This document shows positions 40,640 through 51,400 of a stretch of DNA of 64,000 bases, one piece after another. The notes beneath the pieces were generated by a model. That model had not been told where the DNA came from. It was given only the letters and a program-made list of their open reading frames with translations, and searched no databases. Both the position numbers and the translations under genes were made by a program. Source of the DNA: Brachypodius melanocephalos (Eukaryota; Chordata; Aves; Passeriformes; Pycnonotidae); assembly GCA_013398615.1 (NCBI GenBank), contig VZSR01001479.1, positions 17,446,717 through 17,510,716 on the forward strand, written 5' to 3'. How positions within the stretch are numbered: the first letter of the stretch is position 1; each line of letters starts with the position of its first letter.

Positions 40640-43414
40640 GTAAATCGTGTCTGCATTATGTTTCAGTTAACTGAAGAAATAGCCTGTCACTGCATTAAAA
40701 TACAAGCAGGTCATCTCTTCTGTAGACCAACCCCTGTATTTTAATCTGCTTGAACTAACATGCAGGGACTTGCAAGAACAAAAAAGTTGATGCCTTTTTT
40801 TGGTGAGGAATACTAAAAAGCCAGGAAGAGGAACATTCAAGCAGAACTACTTTCAAATGCCCAGCTGGGCAAATGCTGACTGCCTCAACAAAAGGAAAAA
40901 TGAATGAAGATGAGGAAGAGTCCTTCTCACAGATGTATTTCAGGACCGTTATTTAAGAGTGGCTCTTTCCAACAGCAGTTTGTTCTCCCAAAACAGCTGC
41001 TGACAGTGAGAAATAAAGCCCATTATTGCACGAGTTCCCCATGTAAAATGTCCACTGCAAATACTTTTGAGCCGCTTAATCTTATGCAGTCTTCTTGCAC
41101 TGTGGTCCTTTGTGTAGTAAAGTATGTACAGATGGAGCCTTAACTAAGCATAATCTTATGAACTGGTTATACTGAAACTACATCCTTACACAGCAGCTCC
41201 TGCCACCACAGCCTTTGTGTTGAACCACATGTATTATTTTTGTTCTTTATGCAGAATTCTAATCAGGTATTTAAATAACAAGCTAAACATCTGGTGCCAG
41301 TAAATATTTTCATTTTAAGAAGTGCAGTCTTAAATGTTTCCATTGGTTTTGTAGGCATAAAAGCTTTGAGGAGAATATGAATTTATTTCCAGTATGAACT
41401 GGCTACAAGCTCATTGTTACATTAAGGGCTTACTTTGCTTAGACCTTCTCTTGGCTGTTCCTCTGATGACTGACAATATCAGTAACTACAAAACAACAAA
41501 GAGAATGTCACTACAGTTTGTCAGGGCACTTAACTGTCTACACATCAACTGTGAGGACAGGTGCTGTCAGATATTATGCTGGCATATTTCTTGGAGTCTT
41601 ATTATAAAATCTGTATTATTATGACACAGTTAATATCAGTTTTCCTCCCTGGTGAGCCTTTGTACTGAAATAATCATTGTAAGATTAAAAAAAAAAAAGG
41701 TGCTTTTATCCCCTAGAGATTTATATCTAAGACATGGCATAATCACAGAAGGAACTGCTGATTACAGAATGAATTACAATTTGTCCAAAAGAAAAGTCAT
41801 GCAAAATTCAAGTTTTGAATGTATTTATCACCTGCCATTGAGTTGATAAAAGCAGCTAATATACCTTCTGGATTGCTGGAATTGCACCAGGACTCTTTTC
41901 AGGGTGTTGCCTGTGCACTACTGAAGAGCAGTTCATGTTCTCAGGTACCCCACGTTACAGATGTGCTGCTGCTCAGTCAAGACATGGAGCTGCTTCAAAA
42001 CAGAACAGGTACACAGCAACATTCCCAGGTAATTTTTATTCTTCCTAGAAGCCCTGGCTTGCACCTAGTCACAGGTTTAAAACTGGATGAAAAGGCAGAG
42101 CTGTTTTATGTAACTTACCTTTACTAGAACACAGCCATCTTGTTCAAGGATCATACAGCTTTATAATTGAAAGTATCGTAAGAATTTGAAAAAAAAAATG
42201 GGTGCATGTGTCCCATGAACCAGGCACAATTTCAATTCCAAATGATTTTCAAAAATTAAAAAAAAATATTAGTTTTACATTTTCTCTCCCTCTAATATAG
42301 TAAATGGTGGGATTTTTAATTAGCCTTGTGTTTTTAGCATCTAAACGATTAAGAAACAATAGTTATTCCTCTGTTTGTCCATTATAAATACAGTCCATTC
42401 TGATTTGGAATACAACTACTCTAGGTGAAGCTGTCAAAGTGCATGAAAGAACATTTGAGACATTTTAATGCCAGTGATACAGTGTACAGTATGCATTTGA
42501 CTTGAAGAGTATGTACAACTTACTCATTTGACTACTGTATCTAACCTCAAAGTTAAATGGACCAAGCTGGCTACAGTGGATTTGCTTACAAAACAAACCC
42601 CTCAATTCAAACCCAGCAGAAATACTATCCTTCCCTTCCAAACCTGCAGAAAATCCTGTCCACCCTTCACCAATTGTAAATTCAACTTGAAGTTACTGAT
42701 TTAACCTTGGTCTTTTTCCTGTTCATATTTCTTACATGAATTTACAGCAGAAATGGTGCAAAATAGCAAGACCTGTTGGAATAGGCAGAAAGGAATTCAA
42801 ACTTTAATCTGATTGGTTTAATTTTTTTAGCATGAGGAAAAAGAATAAAGTTACAAGATTCTTTTAATATTTTCACAATGTTAAACTAAAACTGAGCTCT
42901 AGGCTACATGTGTAAGTAAATCTAGAACACAAAAGGGTTAAATAAGATCTTCTTTTAAGATACAAGAACTTAAGCTTTCTTTACGTTTAACAAACTTCAC
43001 AGAACAGATACTGCAAAGGAACAACCCCCTCCCCAACTTTTTATTTTAAGTGAACACTGTCCATAATTCACATGAACTTTAAGTAGTGTCCTCTCAAGAG
43101 CCACCTTGAAACCAGTCTGTGCACTTGTAACGAGATTAAAGAGAATATTAAGGAGGAACAAAATAGCATCTTCAGTATTAATGCAGGAAAGTCTTGTTTA
43201 TCAATCAGAATGCCCATCAAATGCTAGGATAGGATTTTGTAGGAAAAGAAAGTGCGTATCACAGCAGCCGCCAAAATCCATGGTTTTTTTAAACTCCTCA
43301 CAGCAAATGTAAATAATATCCTTGGACAGTCCCTCTCACCAGGACCACTTCCTGAAAATGCAGCCCACTACAGAAGCTTTTGCTGCTGGTTCATATTCTT
43401 GAATAAGAACAAGG

Positions 43415-43433
43415 AAAAAAAAAAAAAAAAAAA
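43415..43433. repeat. A19 homopolymer
   Basis: Longest homopolymer in the window, after AACAAGG. No retrocopy could be recognised upstream of it, so it is listed only as a simple repeat. Confidence 0.95.
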
Positions 43434-43517
43434 TCTTGCCTTCCAGACAGCTTGCATTAAAATGATGGGACACTTCTGATTTGCTTCATGGTTAATGCTA
43501 ATACAGTCAGATGCTGA

Positions 43518-43532
43518 GTGTGTGTGTGTGTG
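43518..43532. repeat. (GT)7 microsatellite
   Basis: Seven GT units plus one G, followed by GAGAGACATATATGTATGTA, another short alternating purine-pyrimidine run. Confidence 0.9.
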
Positions 43533-44059
43533 GAGAGACATATATGTATGTATTCTTTTTGTAATTAGTTGTCTCATTGTTAAATGTTCCTAACTGGCTA
43601 CCAAAGTAACAGTATAATTTGGCCTATAAGGAGTTAATTACCTGTAACAAGTAGAATGGAAGATGACTCATACAAGCTGGGGATTTACAAGTGACAGGTT
43701 ACTTCACCCCCCAATGTTTCAGATCTGCCCAGTATTTGAAGATGAGACAAAGTCAGTCCCTCCCTCAGGTTTTCTTACAAATTTACCCACTTGTTAACTT
43801 ACTAATTGACTGAGAAGTTAAACTCGTTCAGGATTAAGCTGGGCGACATCGGCACGAATCACTTTTACCTGCATAATAAGCCCTGTGCGCAGCAGGAGAC
43901 AGCCCGGTTATGATGTTTGCTTTTATGCTTCCAAAGTGGCAAAGCCGGTGCAGTTGGGCTCAGCTCAGCATGACACACCGTAACACAGAACCACGGCTCT
44001 AACCAGATCCAGAACGCTCTATCCAGGTAATGCTTTTCACATCCACTTGCTATACTCAC

Positions 44060-44092
44060 TTTGCGGGCAGGGATTTTCGTGGGCGCGTTCAG
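44060..44092 (-). other. Possible 33-nt microexon
   Basis: On the minus strand CCAGCCCTCCTTCTATGCAG precedes 33 bases encoding LNAPTKIPARK, which are followed directly by GTGAGTATA. Both splice sites are strong and the segment is a multiple of three and CG-rich. It lies downstream of the ZFAND3 stop codon, so it does not belong to the normal protein. A further donor (CAG/GTAAAAG) lies near 43870. It could serve a read-through or independent minus-strand transcript. Confidence 0.2.
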
Positions 44093-44884
44093 CTGCATAG
44101 AAGGAGGGCTGGTAGGGCCCCTTTGATTATCTCATTGACACTCTGAACGTGAGGAACACGAACTCGTTCTGACAAAGGGTGTTTGTTTTACAGGTTGTTC
44201 CCCAATACTGTTACTGAATTCCGTTTGCTACGAAATGTCCTTTTTTCCCCAATATGTAAGTCTAGCTACAGAAAGTCAGTCTGTAGAATCCAGCCATGGC
44301 TACTGTGCTGTGAATTAGCCTTATTTGATCAATCATCAGATACCTGCACTTAGCAAAAGGCAAACAAGAGCCAATCAGGTTTCCGCCAGTGGGAATGGCT
44401 GCACTGCTCAAGGTACGTGGAATCTGTTCACACAATGCTTAGAATCTCTGTGGATGCCATGTAAAAAGTTATGCACCATTTACTGCTCCAGGATGGAGCT
44501 GGCTTTAAAGAGAGATCATAATTGAACAGAGAAGAAAGGAAAAAAAAAAGAAGAAGAAAAAAAAACCAACCCTGATAGGTTCTTTATAGTAAGATACATA
44601 TAAAAATTTTTCATAAGAATCTCTGTCCCCCTTTCTTTTTGGCTTCCTGGGAAGAACCAGAAAGGTGTTCCTACCCCAACAGAATCCCTGATGCTGGTGA
44701 CACTGCCTAACTCAAAAGCCACACGCGATGAAGGCACGAGTGACCAGTCAGGTCTTCTGGGCTTAAGCAGCTGCAGTTGCTGCTCCAAGTAGTATTTCAC
44801 CTCCTCAGGATTCAGTAGCAGTGAAGAGGTGAAAGGCTGCACATTAAACAGTTTGTCTGAAAGCCATGTGCATAGCAAACTTTT
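44093..44884. other. Gap between the microexon candidate and the ZFAND3 3' end
   Basis: It holds the purine tract at 44527-44565 and otherwise nothing I can name. If ZFAND3 uses a poly(A) site beyond 44906, part of this stretch would be 3' untranslated region. No further AATAAA hexamer on the minus strand is obvious here. Confidence 0.6.
44527..44565. repeat. Purine tract (GA/A-rich)
   Basis: Thirty-nine consecutive purines apart from no interruption that I can see, built of AGAGAAGAAAGG, A-runs and GAAGAAG units. It lies about 300 bases beyond the proposed ZFAND3 cleavage site. Confidence 0.85.
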
Positions 44885-44905
44885 ACACCAGCTTCTATAC
44901 AACTA

Positions 44906-44911
44906 TTTATT
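44906..44911 (-). terminator. ZFAND3: Candidate poly(A) signal of ZFAND3
   Basis: AATAAA on the minus strand, embedded in AAATAAATA, about 355 bases past the stop codon. GT-rich sequence follows within 30 bases. It is preferred over the proximal AATAAA at 45041 because that one lacks an obvious GT-rich downstream element. Confidence 0.45.
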
Positions 44912-45040
44912 TTAACTTTGCAGCTGGAATGTTTCCAGCGTAAGGCTTTTAGAGTGACTCCAGCAATAACAGAAGCCTTTGGATTTTTCTTGCTTTGTTT
45001 AAATCCACTAGCCATACTCAAAAATAATATTTCTTCATGT

Positions 45041-45046
45041 TTTATT
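45041..45046 (-). terminator. ZFAND3: Alternative proximal poly(A) hexamer of ZFAND3
   Basis: AATAAA on the minus strand, about 220 bases past the stop codon. The downstream sequence is AT-rich rather than GT-rich, so it is the weaker of two candidates. Both could be used as alternative 3' ends. Confidence 0.25.
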
Positions 45047-45263
45047 TTTATACGGTGGCTAGCAGGCCCCTTAGTAACCAGCCAGAGATCAATTTCAACC
45101 ACCATCAATCCCTAAACTACAGTACCAGGACGGTTGGCTAAAGAAAGGAAACTGATTGGCTGTAGTCTGAAACTTGCCTAGTACAAGGTGTCTGGCTGAC
45201 TTTGTCCTAAATAAGGCTAACATTAGTGAACTAAGAGAACAGCATTTGGTTGCAGTCTTGCAC

Positions 45264-45418
45264 TCAGGAACATCCTTCGCCAATGCGTTGGCAAGATCTC
45301 CCTACTTTCCGATCCAGTTTCACCATTTTCATGATGGCCTCCTCGCGCCCGCGGCCCATGTGGTCGAACGTGCAGTCGTGCTGTTCAGGAAGGCGGTGCA
45401 ACATGCAGAACACGTAAC
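45264..45418 (-). CDS. ZFAND3: ZFAND3 terminal coding exon (second half of AN1 finger, C-terminus, stop)
   Basis: This is the last coding exon of ZFAND3. It is 155 bp: two bases complete the Gly codon begun in the previous exon, then 50 codons and TGA. It supplies the remaining AN1 ligands: Cys in YVFC, His in MLH, then His and Cys in EQHDC. Joined to the previous exon this gives C-x2-C-x13-C-x-C-x4-C-x2-H-x5-H-x-C, the AN1 pattern. The basic tail (AIMKMVKLDRKVGRSCQRIG, then EGCS) is the conserved ZFAND3 C-terminus. The acceptor is a good one (CTCCTCTGACAG followed by GTTACG). The exon is CpG-rich compared with its AT-rich surroundings, as is common for conserved coding sequence in a cold background. 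No frameshift or missing ligand is seen. I recognised it by eye from the family sequence. Confidence 0.97.
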
Positions 45419-48400
45419 CTGTCAGAGGAGACAAGAGACACGGTTAGGGACTGCTCACAGAGGTGGCATCTCACCTGAACCACAAGCAAAGGTCTACTTT
45501 TCAAATGCCATCTACTGGGGGATTACTCAGTTCTCAAAGATTAGTGCCAGTTTAAAGCTTTTACTTACTTTCTTACAGGTAACGAATATTTCATTATTTA
45601 CTGCATTTTGTTGAGAATTTATCAATGCAGTACCAAAGCTCAAGTCATACGAGATTTGTGGGTATTTTTTGCCATCCTCTCATCTTATACAGGAAACCTC
45701 CAAAATCATCTAGGCTACATATGTCCACATAGTAACAAAGCTAATGCTTTTGGGTTTTAATCACCTTTGCTGAAATCTTTCTTCTTTTAAGTGGACTTTG
45801 TTGTAATTTCTGACATTCATGCCTATGTACTCTAGGGTGAGCTCCCAAGCAGGTTTTCAAGTCAGAACTGTTTAATTTAACCACCTTTCTTCCTCCTCAC
45901 TGCCAGTGTTGGCAGTGATGGCAGGAGAGTTCACTGCTCCTTTGCTATCCCGTCTTCAGAAGCTTCTCCCCATGAACCATTCTGACACTATATCCACAGG
46001 GGGGAACAGGCATTTGACACAGGGACGTGTCATGCCACATCACTTTGCTCTGTAGCTGAGAAGATAAGGTTATTGTTTCGTTGTCTAAAGCTCCTCGATG
46101 TTCCTCAGCTTTCCAGGGAGCATGTGACTTAGAAACATGCCAATACTTTTCCCTGCAGGTGAGGAGGGCATATGCCACAGCCACCACTTTCTAGTCTACA
46201 AAAGAAATTAGCTTTTTCCTTCTTTATCCTTAACATTTTGTAACAGTAGAGAAACTACTTCAAATTTCCCACCTCCAATATAAATGTTAAATAGCAGTAA
46301 GTAGCATTAAGATGCTACAGGAGGGGAAAGTCAAACAGTTACAGGGCTCACCAGTCTACTGTATATGAAACCATACATATGGTTCATACAATAATGCCTG
46401 TGCTGGGATATTTTTCCTGCCTGGTGGTGCAAAGAGTAACACTCTGCTTTTTTACTTGAAAGCTTTACATTGCTGCTGCTCCTCAAATACTCAGAAGTCA
46501 TTTAACCCACAAAATTATGAAATTTGAGAGATGGAAAAGGATAAAAATGAGTGAGAGAATGATTGGGAGAGTGTTTTGTGCATATATACACACATAATAT
46601 ATGTATGAGAATATGTGTGTGAAGCAATTTAAGTTCCTGGACTGCAAAACATCAATTGCAGCAGAAAACAACAGGCTACCTTTATATTAAGAGTGACTGT
46701 TAAGAAAACAAAGTGGGAAAGTGTCATACATGGAATTATTTTTAAAAAGTGAAGACAAATTGATTTATCTTTGCTCTTTGTTTCAGTAGCACCAGACTAT
46801 GAAAAGACATGCCTATTATCTGTGGCTGGCTTTGAAACCCAGTTCTAGGAACAAAGCCCAAAAAGACAAGTTTTCTGTATTGGTATGTACAGTTCAGAAA
46901 TATGGATGGAAACTCACAAATTGAATTGATATTTATCTTACCCCTTGTGATCACTGCCTCCACTTCAATTTCAATCTGGGTCATACCACACTCAAATGTG
47001 ACAAATATCTTCCCCACGGTGCCAAAAATTCAAGGTCTGATTGTTAAAATGAAAATATCCCTGGACTCTAGTGCCAATACTGAACAGGCATTTCACTCAG
47101 TTCTCTCTCACAGAAAGCAGAGTCTGAAGGCTTCCCTTATTTCTTGAAATAAGATTTCAAATTGCTGAACCAATGTCCACTGCGAGTACCAGAATCATAA
47201 ATACCTGACTGGATGAGCTCAAAATTCAAGTTCATCCTCTGATCTGCAATGAATGTCTAAGAAGCAGATGCAAGACACCACGAAGATACAGACTGGGCAG
47301 AAGGTGTCTCAATCCCTTCTAAATAAAAACTGGTTTTAAATCCTGGCAGTTTTACAGATCCTTTCCAAATGTTTAACAAGCGTATGCAAAAATGCCATCT
47401 AATGTTACTGAAAAGAAGTCTTGAAAATTTATACAATCTTCTGCACTGCTTCATCAAGACTCTTTGACAATTCTGTAAATCTAGTAAGGAAATACATACA
47501 CCACATGATTTATCACTTTTGAATGTGACCTTTCAATTGCCCCATCTCTTCCCCTTCTACAAAGCCTCATGCAGATCTGCACAGCTTCATGATGTTCCTT
47601 TCTACCTTGCCACCCTCAATACAATCTATCCTATGCTTTGCCTGGTCTTGATTTCGTTTTCGACCTTTTATTTCTTTATAGAGCACCTGTTTTCACACAC
47701 AAAAATCTGTCCTGTATGCTGTATTTATTCCACATGACACATTATTTTTTTTTCTCTTCATCAAGGGTTTTTTATGCGTTCTTGAACAAAGTTTCAGTAA
47801 CTGCCCACAAAAGAATGGCAGGTAATTTTCATTTTTTCCAGAGCATTGGAATAGTATGTCTAATTTTAGTAACTAAATTATCTAAACCTGTTATTAATAT
47901 ATATATTTAAATATGTACTGCTAATTAGATAGTATCTAACGAAAGAACACCCAAGCTCATTTTAAATGTAACAAAAATAGTTCTGCATATATTGGCTGAT
48001 TTATGGAAGGGGGCTTTTTCTGGTTGAATTAGCAATGCAGATCTCCTGGAAGCTCTATTTCCAAAAAGAGAATTCAGATCTTTAGTTTCATTGCTACAAA
48101 TGCTTAAATCACTTTAAAGAGTGAAACTTGTATTTTTGTAGGATTTATTTAAGATTTAAAGGCCTTTAAAACACAGTTATTCAGCAACTAACTGAGTGAC
48201 GGTAGTTCTGGACATTTTTCATAGTTCAGAGTGGGTATATTCAATTAAGTTATTCACTGCTGTACTCACTTCTCGCTTCTTCAGTGGTTTGAAAATCAGA
48301 ATGGACATTCTGTGGTCTGCATGTGCACAAGTGCCTGATGTCGTATCAAGGCCATCAGATTTTACAGCAGGTCCATTATTAACTTGTGTGTGCTGGGGCA

Positions 48401-51400
48401 AAAGGCCAATAGGTGCATCTGTATTTTGATCCTTAATGCCAATCCATATGTAGTAGAGGTGAAACCTTTTCTCTTGAGAGCTCTGCTTTTACGGTTATAA
48501 AGTAAGTTAGATAAATGAACTCCTGCAGTGTATTTGCTGTTAAGTTCATTATGGGATGGTATCAAATACAGGTTGTCTCCCCTAAAGGAATTTCCTGCAG
48601 AAATGTTTCTTTTAGCACACAGTAACTAAAAGACAAAATAACTTTGTACTAGTAGAAAGAGCATTGCAAAAGGAAATCCATTTGCCAGCTAAAGTTCGTT
48701 TACCCAAGTCATCACCCTAAAGCATGTCAGACTTCCACTGCCAGCACAGAAGATTTCAATCTAGTAAATGTAATAATACATCTCACAGTACTGCAATTGT
48801 TGTTTTTTGATATTAGAAGTCAACAATGAATCACCCACTCCTCAGGTCTCCAACGCAAACATCTTGGAAAACCATTATGTAGTGCCTCAAAACATTAGAG
48901 CTCCTCTGAGCACCACAGAAACTTCTTCACAATACATCATAAAAAAATTCACTTCCATTACATTGCCAGAGCAAAAATGGCTAAAGACATAAAGCAGAGC
49001 ACCACCCCTGCCTTCCAGAGGAGTCACTCAAAGGAAGCCCAAGATTGCACACCAGCAACTATGAAACTGCTTTCATCATTCCTGAGGAACCTGACGGGAA
49101 AGGGATACTGGAGAGAACAGAAAACAAAATAGGCTTCCATAATCCAGACCAGAGAGTATCACAGACCTACAGTATGCTGTGTATGGGTAATGAAAAACAA
49201 TTGCCTTTTCTTCACTGCTGCACTCAAGAGCCCTGGTACATTTTTGAGTTTCTGAAAGCTGAGCCATTCACGTATCACTGCTGACATGGAAAGGCAAAGC
49301 CTTCATTACCAAGCACCATCAATCATCTTAATTGTTCACTCTAGACATTTATGCTTTCATTGGAGGCACCAACTTGTTTTGAAGGCTTAGCCTTCTATAC
49401 TACAGTGACCCCTTTTGATACATTCAAAGAAACTCCAGTTGGAGTTTGGTAAAAGAAAGTAAAGTCAACATTATCATAGAACCCCTGAGCTTCTGACACT
49501 TAAAAATCATCTTACCTGCCCGCCAGGATCAGTATTTATCACTTTCATTCCCAAGTCAACCGGCAAAAGTTCAGAACTGTCAGAACTTGCAGTTTATACC
49601 ATTTCCAAATTTTATTTAATAAACAACCTGTGTTTGTATAGAGCCCTATACAAAGCCTATTCAAAAGTAGTCCTAGTAATGACACAGACATAATCCTATG
49701 CAGAATTCTGTGCTGTGCTTTAACTTCTTCACATCCTTCACAAGATATTTTACTTCTCATGCAGATTTGAAATTCTAATCAACAGATGTTCAAACAGAAT
49801 TTAAAAATACCTTAAGAGTTGAAGATGGTGCAAAAATTCTCAACCAAAGGCTAGAAGTAAACTCTGTTAGAAGTAAACTAACTAAACTAAAGGTGTATTA
49901 TCTAACAAGGTATTGTGTGAGTCTACAAGCTGATTTCTGTGAAAGAACGGATTTTAACATCTCTTTAAACAATGAACATATCTGCAGGCTATCACACACC
50001 ACATCCAAACCAGGCAGATGAGCAAGTAGAGAAGATCAGCTCATGCTGCTGCAGCACTGTTCAGAACTGCACATTAGACACTGCAAGTGTCTAATAATCC
50101 CCAAGATAGAATTTCTGCACCTCCCCCACCTCTTCCAACTGGAAAATGATTTAATGTGTTGCAAATTATACTAACAATAAAACTATAAGTTAGTGTGGGA
50201 AAGAAATCTTCTTTTGGAAGATTTTTTTAAGACATTAAATAGTTAAGAAATGAATGGAAGAGTAGAACAAACAGCTATGAAGATGCAAAGCAAGATCCTA
50301 AAGGCTTGAGTACCTGAGAACAGCAGTATGATCCAGTTTGCTTCCCTATGTTCTGGAGATTGTTTAGCAAGAATGCGCGGTAATGGAAGGATGGGAACGT
50401 GCACTACAGTACAGCCAGGCAAAGCTTCTAGTGCAGCTCGTGTGCACCGTGTTTGGCAATATAAATATGTTCTTCTCTGCTGGTATCTTGTATTATTCCC
50501 TTTGCACTGCTCCATTCTTGCATATACACTAATTACCTCTCCTCTCTCTTCTATGGGAGTGCTCTGCACTGACATTGTCAGCTTTCATTACACAGTGCAA
50601 GGAATTTTCAGTTTTACTGACATTTTCTATAAAACCAAACCAAATTCCACCTATCTAAACAATGACATTTTGGAAATAAGTGAACTAAACTCTTCTTTTT
50701 CTCTTTCCCAGCTTTGCAAGTTGTCATGCACTTTAAGTGATAAGTACCTCAGAATAACTTGGTTGGGAATCTTGTCATTCAGTTCCAAGGGGAAAGGGGA
50801 GCAAGCCACCGTATGATGAAGCTTTTTAACCAGATAGATGTATTTATTAAAACTCCTCAAAATTGAGGCAGTCTTCTCTATCATTTCTACTCCAAACTGA
50901 GTGGATGGTGAATGTTAACCTCTAGGTGCTCAGAGTTATAAGTCTCTAAATATCAATTCAGATTGCCTTAAGCACTGCCCTCTCAAGGCATTTCAGTTCC
51001 ATGAACCTTCACAAACAGCACAGCTGCAAAAGGTTTACAAAACTTGTTTTTTTTTTCTAACCATTTGCTATGATCACTGCAACTTAGTTTTCAGTATTTT
51101 CCTCTTCATACAAATCGTTGATACTTACAACTTCCATCCTGCTCTCAGTCAGTGATAATCTCAGGTTTCATGCTGGAAGCATATAGCTCTGTGATATCCC
51201 TGGTGCTATGTAAGAGTGCTCATGAGATCCTCCAGATTCATTTTGTATTTCTACTACTGCTAGGAGTAGAAATACTACTTATGCTTAGGAGAAAAGAAGG
51301 GAACAGATTTTTTTTCCCTTCTTCTTCTATTTTGCTCTCTGCCATAAAGAGGGTAAAGCAATGTGTATGTAACTACCTGTATTAGACAGAGAAAAAGCAT

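Larger units (their letters stand above)
37611..44059. other. Mostly gene-free DNA left of the ZFAND3 3' end
   Basis: Apart from the exon candidate at 40543 and simple repeats, I see nothing supported. 43840-44059 has more CG dinucleotides than its surroundings and leads into the microexon candidate at 44060-44092. Confidence 0.65.
44885..45263 (-). other. ZFAND3: ZFAND3 3' untranslated region (proposed extent)
   Basis: The stretch directly follows the ZFAND3 stop codon. It is AT-rich with stops in every frame. Two AATAAA hexamers lie on the minus strand, at 45041-45046 and 44906-44911. The distal one is followed by GT-rich sequence (TGGTGTAAAAGTTTGC), which suits a cleavage site close to 44885-44895. 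The extent is inferred. Longer forms ending further left are possible. Confidence 0.5.

Noticed and set aside
43415..43433. A19 run as the tail of a processed pseudogene
   Set aside because: No recognisable coding remnant and no target-site duplication precede it.
47638..47910. Frame containing AGNFHF, which recalls the ERGIC family block
   Set aside because: Only six residues match, the surroundings do not, and it lies in an intron on the other strand from ZFAND3, 7 kb from the other ERGIC-like segment.
50328..50816. 162-codon open frame on the plus strand in the ZFAND3 intron
   Set aside because: No domain, signal or splice context, an AT-rich codon pattern, and an antisense frame of similar quality. 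Consistent with chance.
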